A stretch of DNA of 64,000 nt from Calcarisporiella thermophila CBS 279.70 (Eukaryota; Calcarisporiellomycota), in assembly GCF_041956535.1 (NCBI RefSeq), contig NW_027192207.1:250810-314809 (forward strand), read 5' to 3'. The notes below the pieces were generated by a model, which did not search any database, was not told where the DNA came from, and worked only from the letters and a program-made list of their open reading frames with translations. Below are positions 10,955 to 21,683 of the stretch, in pieces. Every line of letters begins with the position of its first letter. Position 1 is the stretch's first letter. The translations under genes were made by a program, and so were the position numbers.

Positions 10955-12775
10955 TTATCTAGAATTCAATCGGGCACTTTGCGGCACCGACACCACCATG
11001 TCGCGTCCCTCTAAATGCTTCAGCACCTGCATCAGCACTTGCTGGTTCTGCTGCACAGCATTGGACAGCTGTTGTACTCGCTGGGCAAGGTCGTTGATCG
11101 TGGCAGTTTCTGTGCTCTGGAGGGTATTGCCAGGGGCCTGCTCGGAGGTATTCACTGTGGAGGAAGGGGCGGGGGATGGGAATGCCCTCAGCGGCGTCTG
11201 ATCAGGGAAGAACTCCACATTTTCAAGCATTTCATAGAGGTCGTCTCCACGTCCGTCCCCACCTTCATCGTTCTCTGGGGTGTGCGCCTGATCTGGGGCC
11301 TAAAGAGTCCAAGCAAGATAGAGTTAAAGCGAGTGCATTTATAGAAATGTGGGACAAGTTCTTGGGAATTCTCGACAACTTACCCTTCGAGAAATGCTCC
11401 GTGACCGGTGATGCTTCCGCATTGCCTCCCAGGTGATCGTGAAACTCCGCCCAATAATGATCGAGGGAAGCGCAATCAGCAGAATACCGAACAGCATGGC
11501 GGGAATCACAATTAATTTGCCGATGAAGGTAGTTGGAACCATATCGCCATAGCCGGTTGTGGTAATGGTAGTGACCGTGAAGTAGATGGCCGCCGGGATA
11601 CTGTCAAAGGTCGAGGGTTTGCCCTGGCTATTGAGAAAGGTGTTGGTAGCAGCATCCCAGACGCCGCGCTCCGCTATGGGACATAAAAGGGGGGTCGGCT
11701 TTGTTTAGGATGGGGACGCGCCTCCTCAATAAGGAAGTTTAGCTTACCGAAATAGAGCAAGGTCGAGAAAATAATGACGGTCCCCACCATAAAGAATAGC
11801 AATGCGCCCAGCGCATCTGCACTGCGTCCCATGGCAATGAAAAGCACCTCGATGGTCATGACAATTGTGGACGTGTATTTGTAGGGCTTGAAGATGCGCA
11901 GCAGACGAAACACTCTCAGAATTGTGAAGCGGAACTCGTATACCTATATCCGAATAGGGATAGAATGAGAACAGGCCGACCATACTGTGGAGGGAAGGGT
12001 ATGTACTTACGGCAGACTGTCGCGCAATAATTTCTATATAATAGGGGAGAATGGCGGCGAAGTCGAGGATGACAAGAGGCGCTGGTAAGAGAGACAATGG
12101 TCATTCTTCAGTTGACCCACGACTAAAGAAGCAGAGCAACTTACAAGTAAAGAAAGCACCGAGCAATCGAAGGGAATCGGAGTGGGCGATTAATCGAAGA
12201 ATCAATTCAATCGTAAAAGTGAACACAAATGCAGTCTCTATCTTGAACCTGCCATATCAGGGCAAAGTAAGGGTGAGTGAGCAACACGGAGCAGTATGAA
12301 AGTTGATGTGGGGGGGGAGAGTGAAAACGTGAGACACATACCAAACACCGTCTCCAATTGCTCTCGCCTCCGGAATAGTCTCCACCGTTGTTAAGATGAT
12401 GCTCACCAGAATCAGCAGACTGACCGCCACATTCACCCAGAATGCCAGTCTGCTATGGGACGGATCCTCCAGGATAAGATACAACGATTTCTTCCATTTG
12501 CTCTTCATCTTGTTCGGATCGTAGTAGCGTGATTCCACTGTAACATGCTCATCCCGACCGCCGTGAGGGTAGCGCGGATCGAGACCGGGAGGGGGATGAA
12601 AGGGAGCATTAGTGCGGTGGTGCAGATGCTGATCGGAGGTCTGCACGTCATTCGCTACCGACACCATGTTCAGGGTTGCTCCCGCGCTTGCATCAGGACG
12701 GCTCGGCTCACCCCATGCCGAGGGCAAGGTGGGCTCATCGTCATCGTCGAGTTTCTTGAAGGGGTGCTTTGTCAT
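10955..12775 (-). CDS. Voltage-gated potassium channel, six-helix Shaker type
   Basis: Exons (-) 12775-12342, 12248-12145, 12081-12011, 11943-11748, 11673-11384 and 11299-10955 give 479 residues. After a disordered 110-residue N-terminus without a BTB/T1 domain come S1 (about 117-136), S2 with an acidic residue, S3 (VILDF...YYIE), the S4 voltage sensor (Arg213, 216, 219, Lys222, 225 at every third position), S5, the pore loop with selectivity filter TTGYGD (to Asp312) and S6. The C-terminus has a short Gln-rich coiled coil, a possible tetramerisation helix. It should conduct K+ across a membrane on depolarisation. Yeasts have TOK channels of a different architecture; six-helix Kv channels are found in early-diverging fungi. 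Confidence 0.93.
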
Positions 12776-13125
12776 TCAATAGGTGAGGGTGAGGAGAGAG
12801 TGGGATGAGAGATTAAATAGTTCTTGAGCTACTTTGGTGAAACACGAGCGAAAATCCCTTCCTCGTTTTGCATGGAGCGGGGCGCAGCACTAAGCTTAAA
12901 TTTTTATTGACCAATATTAATATAGACTTGAAGGGGGTATGAACAAATATAAAAAAAGGGGAGGGGGGGAAGGAAGTTGAGATACTGACATTGTTTTGAA
13001 TAAAAAACAAATAAAATATTCCAGAATAAAGAAAAACCAAAGGAAAAGCAAAGAAAGATTAAAATACATTAAAAAATATATAGGATTAAAAGAAAGATTA
13101 CAGAATAAAAGTGTCGACACGCCGC
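12776..13125. other. Intergenic: K+ channel promoter and next 3' end
   Basis: AT-rich and purine-rich (GGGGAGGGGGGAAGG at about 12959). No gene seen. Confidence 0.5.
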
Positions 13126-14983
13126 CTAAAAGTTGTCGCCCTTGGTACGAAGGGTGGCCCTTTGGTCCGAGAGAGAGGTCGAATGGGAACGCTCCAGCTG
13201 CTTGATCATTTTTTCGAAATCGCCCGCCGCTGTCCGGTATAATGGTAGTTTCTGCGGGGGCTCTGCATCCTGGTCCCTCATCCGCGGCAATCGTTCCACT
13301 TTGCCCATGACTTGGGCAACAAACATGTCCCGCTCTTTCCCCTTGGAAAGCTCATAGCGCTGCTGACCATATTTTTTCGCGTCCTCAGAGTCAAGCTTGA
13401 GCAGCTGGGTGGTGAGCCGGTGCATATCTGCGACGAGCAGCTGCTCGGGGAGCTCGTAGTCTTGATTCGTCATTCGTCCTCGGTCGATACGATCAAGCAC
13501 CGCATGCAACTTTGCCTCCTCCATCCGACGAGACAGCCTCGGGGATAAGGTGGCGCGCTGATCATCGAGACGACGCTCAACCGCTTTCTCTACCACCTCT
13601 AGCAGACGATTCAACGTCTCTAGCTTGGTGGGCGGCTGGATGGCTCGCTGCTCCTCCAATCGGCCGCGTGAGAGTCTCTCGACGATCTTGGACACGGCTG
13701 CAACAGAGAGCTCGCGAATTTGCCTCTCATTCAGCTCGACGCGCTGATCATTCATCGGGGGCGCAACACACTGCATCCGCTCAATGGCCGACATAACATT
13801 TTCGAGATCACGCTGGCATTTCTCGTCCGTGGCCGAGTAGGCTGGAGGCTGCTTTTCCCTTTCCGAGTTCGCTAGCATCACTTTGGGCGTCGCAAACTCC
13901 TCCAAGTGATAAGGTGGGGGCTGGTCACGCTCATGGCACAAACGAGAGACAACCTCCATCAGTTTTTGGATTTCGTTCCATATCGCTGCATGCTCATCGT
14001 CCATCGAAAGCTGAGAGTGCGGATGGGTGCGGAGGGCTGACACCTCCTGCCGGATCGCCGCAAACACATGCGCCTCAGGCGGATACTCGTCGGATTTTGA
14101 GGTAGCTTCTGGAACATCCTCCAAAAATTGATACAGATAGCCCAATAATGCGGCAAGGGTACATGCCAGGTCGTAATCGTCGCTCACATTTCGGCGAGCG
14201 CCAAGACTGTGATGTAAGTCGATGAAGCTCTGATGTAGAGGAGAAGAGGGTTCGCGGGGTATAAGTTCAATAGGGGTCGATATACGCCGGGCGCTACGCT
14301 CGATCGACGCCAGTAGACTCGTGCCTGAATGGGCCGAGGTAGAGAGAGGGGTAGGCGAATGAAGGTATTCTAGTGGACTACTGAGAGAACGTGTTCGAGT
14401 TGAATTGTATGATCCAGAGAGATGGGCTGGAGGAGGCCTAGCAATGCTGCTGGATTCGGTTTCCGATTCCAATGCAATTTGCTGAAGGAGACTATCCAGT
14501 GCCAAAAGACAGTAATGCCGGAGCGAGAAAACAGAATCGATAGCCTCCTATATATAGTTAGAAATGAATATTCAAACATCCTAATCCTATCATCTTGAAA
14601 ACTTCCGTACCCGTGACATATACTTAGTATATGTCAGATTGGATTCCACGGGCCTATCCGATTGTGCACTTTGAGTGGAAGAAACGGGAATGGATTGAGC
14701 TGTTTGGTTATAAGCTAAATGCTCCGCTTCCCATGCTCTGGAAATCCCCTCATCGAAAGTGTAGTCAACATCATCGAATGCCTCGTTCAGCAGATCATCA
14801 ATCACGGCATCGTTATAGGATGAACTTGCGTCACGTTCATTTTCAATTTGATGATCCGATTCTCGTATCTAAATCAGTGGAGCGGCGTTCAGGAACAGAA
14901 AGCCAAACGCAAATGAGCGAAAAGGAATAGATTACCTGACGTCTCCTAGAGATTCTCTTTCTTGGTTTTTCCAGTGTAGCCAT
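13126..14983 (-). CDS. 575-residue protein with PPxY motifs, unknown function
   Basis: Exons (-) 14983-14936, 14868-14611 and 14547-13126 close in frame. The N-terminus is short and basic (KPRKRISRRRQ), followed by an acidic segment and a Ser-rich linker. The second half is helical, charged and coiled-coil-like, with loosely repeated 'L-x-x-Q-R-A-x-L/I' units. Two PPxY motifs (QPPPYHLEE, QPPAYSATD, near residues 302 and 327) could bind WW domains such as those of Rsp5/Nedd4 ubiquitin ligases; that is inference. I do not recognise the family. The long third exon and consistent splice phases make the gene itself secure. Confidence 0.8.
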
Positions 14984-15441
14984 AGGTATGGAAGAGAAAG
15001 GGGGAGAGAGAAAGAAGGAGAAAGGGAGAGAATTAAGAGGAAAAATAAAATAATGTAGATGCAAAAGCAGCACAGCGGGTGGAATGTAAAAAACGAAGCA
15101 ATAAGACAGGACTGCTGGCAAAGGAGAATTTTTAACGGTTTCACACTCAAATGTTTCTTATATGCAGAGATGAAAAAGTGGAAATAGAGTTTCTGCAATA
15201 ATATTTCAGATTAACTTGCTCCTTTTGTACCTGTTTCCTGTTCCATTTAAGGCAGGCCGAATTAGAATGGTCTCTAACTAATGTACGCATATTTTATTGA
15301 ATGGCTAAATGAGGGGCCTGGAAAACAATACACACACACTGAGAGAAGGGGTCGATGAAATAGTGGAATATAAGATATATATTAAAGTAATACATAGGTG
15401 ATGTCTGTACTTTTATATGACGTATTGCTTTTTCTTGATTT
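14984..15441. other. Intergenic region
   Basis: It lies between the start of the PPxY gene and the stop of the GPI protein, both on the minus strand. AT-rich with purine-rich tracts at 14990-15050. No gene recognised. Confidence 0.5.
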
Positions 15442-16344
15442 TTAGAGGATCATCACCGTCAATACTGGTAGAAGAGCAAGGAATGCTGCAGGCGCTATGG
15501 CTACCACCCCGGATGAGTTGGCCGGAATAGAAGGTTTAGTGATAGGAGACGAGGTTGCTGCACTGGGTGTTACTGAGGGCAGTAGCGTGCTTCTCAAAGT
15601 GTTCTGGATGGACGGCGAACTTACTCCTGAGGAGGACAAAATACCGCTAGAGGTAGCAAGAGAAGTGCTAGATAATGAGAAGGTGGAAACACTCGCTGAA
15701 GAACTTCCTGAAGGACCAGCGGAACTGGGCTGAACGGTAAAAACCGACGAAGAAACAGATGGCACCTGTCGTCGTTCCAAGTGAGCTGCTGTTGGTACAG
15801 TAGTTCCAGAAGGCGAAGCCGCCGGGTACACTTCACCACTGGAGGACGGCAGTGGATTCTTTGGGTCATTAATCGTGAACAGTGGGGAATAGGATACGTT
15901 GGGAGCTTTGCCGAGAGTAAGCGCGTATTTTGATGACGTCAAGTTGGTTGGGATGGTCCAGTTGTAGGAGCCAACACCACCATCGACGGTGGTGCTGATA
16001 ATGTAAACTAGCTGAAGCGCCTTTGGATCACCCTACGGAGAAAGTGAGTTTAGCACAACTGTAGTGCACCTTGGTGCTTATGAGAAAAAAATGAGCTACC
16101 GTCACAAGTCTTAACTCCTGGGGCCCGCTAGTTCCATTTGTCCAAGTTACAAGCTGAGTTGTGCCTATCTCCCAAACCGTACCTGAAATGGAGAAGGTGA
16201 AGCCTCGGTCAATATCCATGAATTACTAACCATTAGGTCATGTTGAAGTCATTACATACCAGTTATGGGCTGTGTGAAGTAAAAATCACAAAGAGCGTAG
16301 TTTGCGAGAGCGAGGAGGAGAGTAACAGAGAAAAACGTGCGCAT
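15442..16344 (-). CDS. GPI-anchored Ser/Thr-rich cell-wall protein with Kre9/Knh1-type N-domain
   Basis: Exons (-) 16344-16260, 16182-16100 and 16032-15442 give 252 residues. A signal peptide (1-19) is followed by the small beta-domain seen in fungal Kre9/Knh1 and related Ser/Thr-rich GPI proteins: FTQPITGTVWEIG...LVTWTNGTSGP...DGGVGSYNWTIPTN. Then comes a Ser/Pro/Thr-rich, probably O-mannosylated stalk of about 110 residues and a hydrophobic C-tail preceded by small residues (NSSG), the signal for GPI attachment. An Arg-Arg before the stalk (LERRQVPS) is a possible kexin site. Such proteins sit at the plasma membrane or in the wall, and relatives act in beta-1,6-glucan assembly. Confidence 0.88.
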
Positions 16345-16747
16345 TTCTGCAGAGGAGGGTATGAGTCTAACAATTGGGAGGGGAAAAAGAAAAGAAGTTC
16401 TCAAAAAACCAAGGAAAACTATGCATCTTGTATTTATAGCTTCGATGATGACGAAAAAGTGGCAAAAAACGCCAGAACTTCTATTTCCACTGGCTTGTGT
16501 GACGAAGCCCCTATTCCATCGAAGATTAAGGTTTTCTGAGAAATCCTATTAAAAGAACACCCGGGAAATCAAAAAATAGGACCGACCAAAGCCCTTTCTG
16601 CAAAATTACTAATGCATTCGTGGCGGAAAGAATCTTTTTTTCCAATTGCAATATTTGATCGTTTAGTGTGAGATAGAGAACAAAAAAGGTAAAGCAGGGA
16701 GATAAACAAAAAGCAAAAAGTAAAAACAGTATAAGACAAGAAAAAAG
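16345..16747. other. Intergenic region
   Basis: Promoter side of the GPI protein gene and 3' side of the derlin gene. No gene supported; the frames at 16240-16552 (+) lie antisense to the GPI protein's 5' end and its promoter. Confidence 0.5.
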
Positions 16748-17880
16748 TTAGGATTGATTTTCATTCTGGAAAGTTCTTCTTTGGTGGAGGGTTGACTCAG
16801 TCTCCTCACTTGCGTCAGTCGTCCTCTCGCCGGTTTGGCCATGGCCCCCGTTTTGTAATGATGTGTGCTGAGGCCCCTCGCTCCCGTTTTCTTGTTCATT
16901 TTCAGCTCCGTCCTCGTTGTCATCTTCATCGAGCTCTGCATCATCCGGTAATCTCGCTTCACCAAAGAGCCGTTTTCTACAAAACACATAGACGAAAGAT
17001 TAAGAACATGGGAACATCCAGCTGTGCGACTCGATAAGCACTACTTACACTAAAACAGGCGTCTCCAGCCACCGCTTGCCACCGCTTGCTGGATCACGCG
17101 GCCACACATCCTCTAGGAAATAGTAGATATGGCCAATAGCTATTCCCGCGAGCTCACCCTTTGGGAACTCGTGTTGGAACAAGACCGAGAAGGAGACCAA
17201 AACCCATGGAAGATAGGGTGCAGTGAAAATGAACAATCCCAAGAAGCTCATTCGGATGAAAGGGTTACGGCGGGCCCATATGTAGACGAGGGTGGAGGAG
17301 AGAGGGGCTGCAAGGTGGTCTAGGCGGGCGATTGGGGCAATGAGGAGAAGTAGGGAGGAGGCAAAGAATATTAGGTAGAGGAAGTCAGCGCGGCGATGGC
17401 GGAAGGATTCCTCTTCTAACATGCCACTATGCCGCACTCTAAAGTAATCGGGAAGCAGGAGGTTAAATTATTTAAGCCTAAGAGAGCAGGCTGAAGCATT
17501 ATGCTTACAGGAAGAACATATGAAATACAAAGTCGATCGAGAATTTGCCAAAAAATAAAAATGTGGTTATTAGCCGCCATACCTAGAATTCAACGATGGT
17601 GTCAGTCTGCGAACTTTCGACACTTTAAAAGATATAATGAAATGAAGAATATTTACCTCATACTGTTCAAATACCAAATGATATCTATAGTAGAGTTGAT
17701 ACTTATTAATGATCTGTAAGTGCTATAAGGGGGGTGGAGATGAGATTATTTCTTCTGTAAGACTTTTGATCCCAACCATCGCAAACTTACTTCCAGAAGA
17801 CTTATGACCACAGCTCCTGTCACCCATGCACGCGTAATAGGTGGAATATCGTAGTAGAATCTCTCTATTGGTAAGGGCAT
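16748..17880 (-). CDS. Derlin (Der1-like ERAD membrane protein)
   Basis: Exons (-) 17880-17791, 17713-17657, 17582-17509, 17438-17049 and 16976-16748 give 279 residues. Derlins are rhomboid-like pseudoproteases that help move misfolded proteins out of the ER for degradation with the Hrd1 and Cdc48 machinery. Diagnostic strings are present: PPITRAW near the start, VWRLITTFLFFG, the HMFFL...R-H-S-G-M-L-E-E...RRADF loop, several membrane helices and the derlin signature GHIYYFLEDVWP. The catalytic Ser-His pair of active rhomboids is absent, as expected. The C-terminal 70 residues are acidic and disordered. Length fits the family (about 210-280). Confidence 0.95.
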
Positions 17881-18195
17881 TTTATAATGTAAATGGGAAT
17901 GGCATGGATTTAGGGCGGGGTAGATTGACAAGTGAATTGGCACAGTTGAGGGTAAGCAATTTATGAAATCTGGCATCTTGTGATTCGATAAAAAAAGAAA
18001 ATCATTTGATACATAATTTGTAGAATGTATGTCAAAAATCAGGCATGTCAAACAAAAAAAAAAATAGTTCAGTGTCCAAAAGGTATCTACGGTTAAATAA
18101 AAGTAGTCATGCTTTATATATGGATGTTGTCGAGGGCTCTCTATCTTCGACTAGTGTGTTTGCTCCTGCTGATGCAAAATAATGAGTTAACTAAG

Positions 18196-19036
18196 CTAAA
18201 CTATATATGTACTTTGTAGCTTACGTTCATCATAAGGGCAATAAACGCGAATTCTATTCTCCTTCTTACACTCCACAGCTAATGCCTTTTTTGCATCTTC
18301 AAGTAGGGACTCAACCATCAGGCATACTCGCCGAAAACCCTTATTGTCGTCTTCGTACTGCTCTTCTTCATCGGAAGACTTCACAAAAAAACAAAAAAAA
18401 CACTTGAGATATGGCAGAAGTCCCAGAGCAGATTTGTTAGGCTACCTCTTTGATACATACGTCTAGACTATATCTATCAATTAAGTTATGCTGGATACAA
18501 TTTCTTAATTTCGTGATTTCTGCTGCTTGCTTGCGCACTTTGGCCTCCAAGTTCTCGTTCAAAGTTAAAAGTGATTGAATGGATATCTCCAGGTCTAATA
18601 TCTAGATGGAAATGTTCATTACATCAGGAGTGCACCAATGCTACCCACTTTGACTAAGCCATCAGATAACTACCTTTCTGTTCGATCTTGCATCCTCTAA
18701 TCTTATTCCATTCGATTGTCCTCTATCCTTAAGTGGAACTCTGCCCATGCTGGAAGCATGAGTGGATTTACTTATTCCGGCACCTGATGCTGTTACGCAC
18801 CGTTTTCGATGGCCAACATTTCCTACGATCCCTTCGAGTTCAACTGTACAGCCTTGTCTTCTTTCATTACCACCTGAACTAGGCGGCGGAAACATCGTCA
18901 CGAGAGTCGAAGCAACTTCGTATGATGTCGGTTCAACGACTTTGGATCTGAGAAAGGGTTTTTTCACTAATTTGCAGGCATAGGAGTCATGGCGGGTTTG
19001 GAATTTCGAGTTGAGCAAGTTTGTGGCAGGATACAT
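18196..19036 (-). CDS. Coiled-coil protein of unknown function
   Basis: Exons (-) 19036-18674, 18601-18461 and 18378-18196 give 228 residues. The middle exon encodes a clean coiled coil (ILDLEISIQSLLTLNENLEAK and onward); the third starts acidic (SSDEEEQYEDD) and ends helical. Residues 1-120 look disordered and basic. I recognise no family; small fungal proteins of this design often belong to septum, spindle or meiotic complexes, but nothing here decides. The 3' end is uncertain: GTAAGC at about 18224 could be a further splice donor giving a different tail. The start is also uncertain because the frame stays open upstream to a TTG at 19120. Confidence 0.6.
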
Positions 19037-19240
19037 TATCGCCAAATACCAGCTAATTTCTATGAAGAACTTGGAAAAACGGAGCCTTCTCCTTTTATTC
19101 CATGTAGAGAATTCTTTCAATGCAGATCCTGGTAGCGATCGAATCTCCGCTTTTGAGCAAAAATACGCATTGATACTCGAATCAAATCCATCAATTATAC
19201 GGATGTTTATTTACAAAACGGAAAAAATCACTGAAATAGA

Positions 19241-20098
19241 CTAAATCTTTGCAATCTTAATCTGAAACGTGCCTACATGGATGGGTTGTATGGATGAGCA
19301 AAATACACGCATAGCAACCAAGAGAATATTCACTTACATTGTGGTAAATTGGAAGTCTCTGCGTGCACCGCACACACCACGCCAAAGCTACCCAGCACGC
19401 CCCGGATCAGGCCACACGGGAACCAGATATACTGCGAAGGCACATATCCGAAATTAGAGGTTGGAAATACGTGGAGAAGAGAATCGTGTATAGTTACCGG
19501 AGCAGCCTTTCTTGCTGCATCGGATGTGCCAGCTTCAGTCGACATACGATTAAACCAACGGAAGTTGTTATCCTGCAGAACATAGACACCCTATACTCGT
19601 GCAAAGAAAGTCATAAATATTTGTGTTAGCGTCTCCACGACATGGCAAAGTCTAAATGGGATCAGGCTCACTCGATGGTTTGTCTTGAGATTATCCACCT
19701 GCTTCTTGAACATTATCATCCATAAATCTTTACAAATAAATTTCACCATATCTAAGGTGTCCAGAAAACGCGGTCGATCCTTTGTAAATCTATTAATGAA
19801 TGAAGAAAGAGATTAAGAAATTCAGTGGTAGTCTTCTATGACTCTAGCCGATCAGGAAAGACCTTTCTGCAAGCCCCAGTCCAACTCGATAGCCTAGCAT
19901 TTCCAATTTGAAGAAAGCTGCATCTCGCTCTTTCTCTGACGCGTCCGCATTCGCGGCTAGTAGATGGACCATTTCCATCTGCAAGAAATCAAAGCAACTC
20001 TCATTAATAAGATGTGGAGAGGCCGCCCCGGAGTCATCCGATGTTAGAGAAGCAAAGAGTGGACCAATCGCTGATTGTGCTTGCGATAACACAGACAT
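19241..20098 (-). CDS. TRS33: TRAPP subunit Trs33/TRAPPC6
   Basis: Exons (-) 20098-19863, 19789-19672, 19590-19498, 19431-19338 and 19272-19241 give 190 residues. TRAPP complexes are Rab guanine-nucleotide exchange factors in ER-Golgi and Golgi traffic; Trs33/TRAPPC6 is a core Bet3-fold subunit. Visible hallmarks: [12 protein letters not shown] near the N-terminus, [54 protein letters not shown] and the C-terminal [14 protein letters not shown] block. Length matches the family. The last exon holds only eleven codons plus the stop. It diverges from eL29 across 462 bp. Confidence 0.96.
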
Positions 20099-20560
20099 CT
20101 TTAGTATAGAATTCAGTTGGCTAAGCTAGTAGGGGAGTAATTGAAGTGAACAGTCAAGTCAAAGAACTTCTAAGCCACACCGCATACCTTGTCTTTAATC
20201 GTGAAACTAGGAGGTTGGGCTTCCTTCTCAATCATCCATCTCTTAATCCAGTATAAGAGGAAAGGTAATTATTCAATCTGCAAGTCCATCCATCCTACTC
20301 TACCATTGCCCTGGTTGTAGTTCACTTCATTGCCATTTCGGATGCTTTTATGATATATGGATTGAGATGACAATAACTATCCCTCAATGGATGAGAGATT
20401 AGAGCTAGATCATCCATTTCTCTGGTAGCAATGGCTATGGTTGTGGAAAGGGGGATTGGATCGCTCGGGGGTTTTTTTTATCAATTTACTCAGTGAACGC
20501 AGTATTAAATAGCTCCGTTATTAACCTGTTTTAATTTTAAATTCAAAAAGATTTACTTCA
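20099..20560. other. Divergent promoter region of TRS33 and eL29
   Basis: No gene seen. It includes an eight-T run at 20473-20480 and an AT-rich leader before eL29. Confidence 0.5.
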
Positions 20561-20831
20561 ATGGCCAAGTCTAAGAATCACACTAACCACAACCAGAGTA
20601 TGTACCAATATTCCTGCCTACATTTTTTTTAAAGATTTCTTTATTTGAAAATGATGCTGATCGCATTTTTGTCTCGTGTTAGACCGTAAGGCCCATCGCA
20701 ACGGTATCAAGAAGCCCCGCACCAACCGCCACCCCAGCTTAAAGGGTGTTGATCCCAAATTCCTTCGCAACCAACGTTTCGCTAAGAAGGGTTCGCTTGA
20801 GGCTGTGCGGGCCGCGCGTGCCAGTGCTTAA
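20561..20831 (+). CDS. RPL29: Ribosomal protein eL29
   Basis: Exons 20561-20597 and 20683-20831 give 61 residues, the normal fungal length. The protein starts [20 protein letters not shown] and is highly basic; the [25 protein letters not shown] stretch is diagnostic. It is a component of the large cytosolic ribosomal subunit. An intron right after the first dozen codons is common for ribosomal-protein genes. A decayed second copy lies at 26360-26680. Confidence 0.98.
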
Positions 20832-21076
20832 GCCATTTTTAATATTTCGTGTACTTTGTAATAAAGGAGAAATGTCATTCATACATTACACTGGTTGCAA
20901 GCGTGGGCGAAATTATTTGTTCGGTGTCTCTAAATATTTTTGGACATCTTTTTGGTTTTTTACACTAAATAGAGAATATCAGGAGATAATTGTTTTTAAG
21001 CAATACAATCAACTCTAGTTTGTGGGCAACGCATGTTCCAAGGCGCGTTTTTCAGTTTACTACCGTACTATATTTG

Positions 21077-21290
21077 CCAACTCAGTCTCATGATTTAAAT
21101 CCTATAGAGTTAATGAATTAGACTGAAGCATCGATGAACGTGAGCAGCAACCGACTAATGACCAGTCACTTTGGGATATATTGCAGGAAGAGCGGGAGAA
21201 GATAGAACCAGAGCTATGTGTTAAAACTATAGAGACTATGCCACTGCATATAGAGGCAGTAATAAAAGCAAGGGCAACTATACAAAATAT
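21077..21290 (+). pseudogene. Dead Tc1/mariner transposase, C-terminal part
   Basis: One frame reads PTQSHDLNPIELMN then a stop, containing the DLNPIE block of Tc1-type DDE transposases. After a frameshift another reads WDILQEEREKIEPELCVKTI followed by ETMPLHIEAVIKA, the usual C-terminus. Stop codons and the frameshift show it is inactive. It sits between eL29 and the first esterase. The long frame on the opposite strand (21102-21371) is its shadow. Confidence 0.85.
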
Positions 21291-21611
21291 TGTAATATTC
21301 TTATTAATAGAAAAACAATATGGCTTCAATGGGGTGTCGGAGTTTGAAAATTGACATGGTAATATTTTCAAGAAAATGGGTTATTTACAAGGTCATATAA
21401 TGGGATGATCGAGCAAAGGTGTTTATAGTTGCTGTACTTAACGCAACCAGTTGTATCTCCTTATGGAGACATAAGATGAAAATCGAGGAAATAAAAAACA
21501 TGGGACAAAGTTTATGCGAGTGTGTATAATACATAATTTTTATTCTGAAACTTGGAAATTATATCCGAAACCAGCCTCGAAATGCTCGAATATTTATAAT
21601 CGAGTTAGTAA

Positions 21612-21667
21612 TAAAATATAATTCAATCACTACCCATTTTATTGGGTAGTGATTGAATTATATTTTA
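21612..21667. repeat. Perfect 25-bp inverted repeat, strong hairpin
   Basis: Arms 21612-21636 and 21643-21667 are perfect reverse complements around the 6-nt loop TTTTAT. It ends 16 bp before the ATG of the first esterase gene and would be in its mRNA leader if transcription starts at the usual distance. It could be a translation-blocking hairpin, or a recently arrived short foldback element. Confidence 0.9.
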
Positions 21668-21683
21668 ACATCTGCTCTTCATC

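Noticed and set aside
21102-21371. 89-codon frame on the minus strand
   Set aside because: It is antisense to the Tc1-type transposase relic, whose motifs read on the plus strand.
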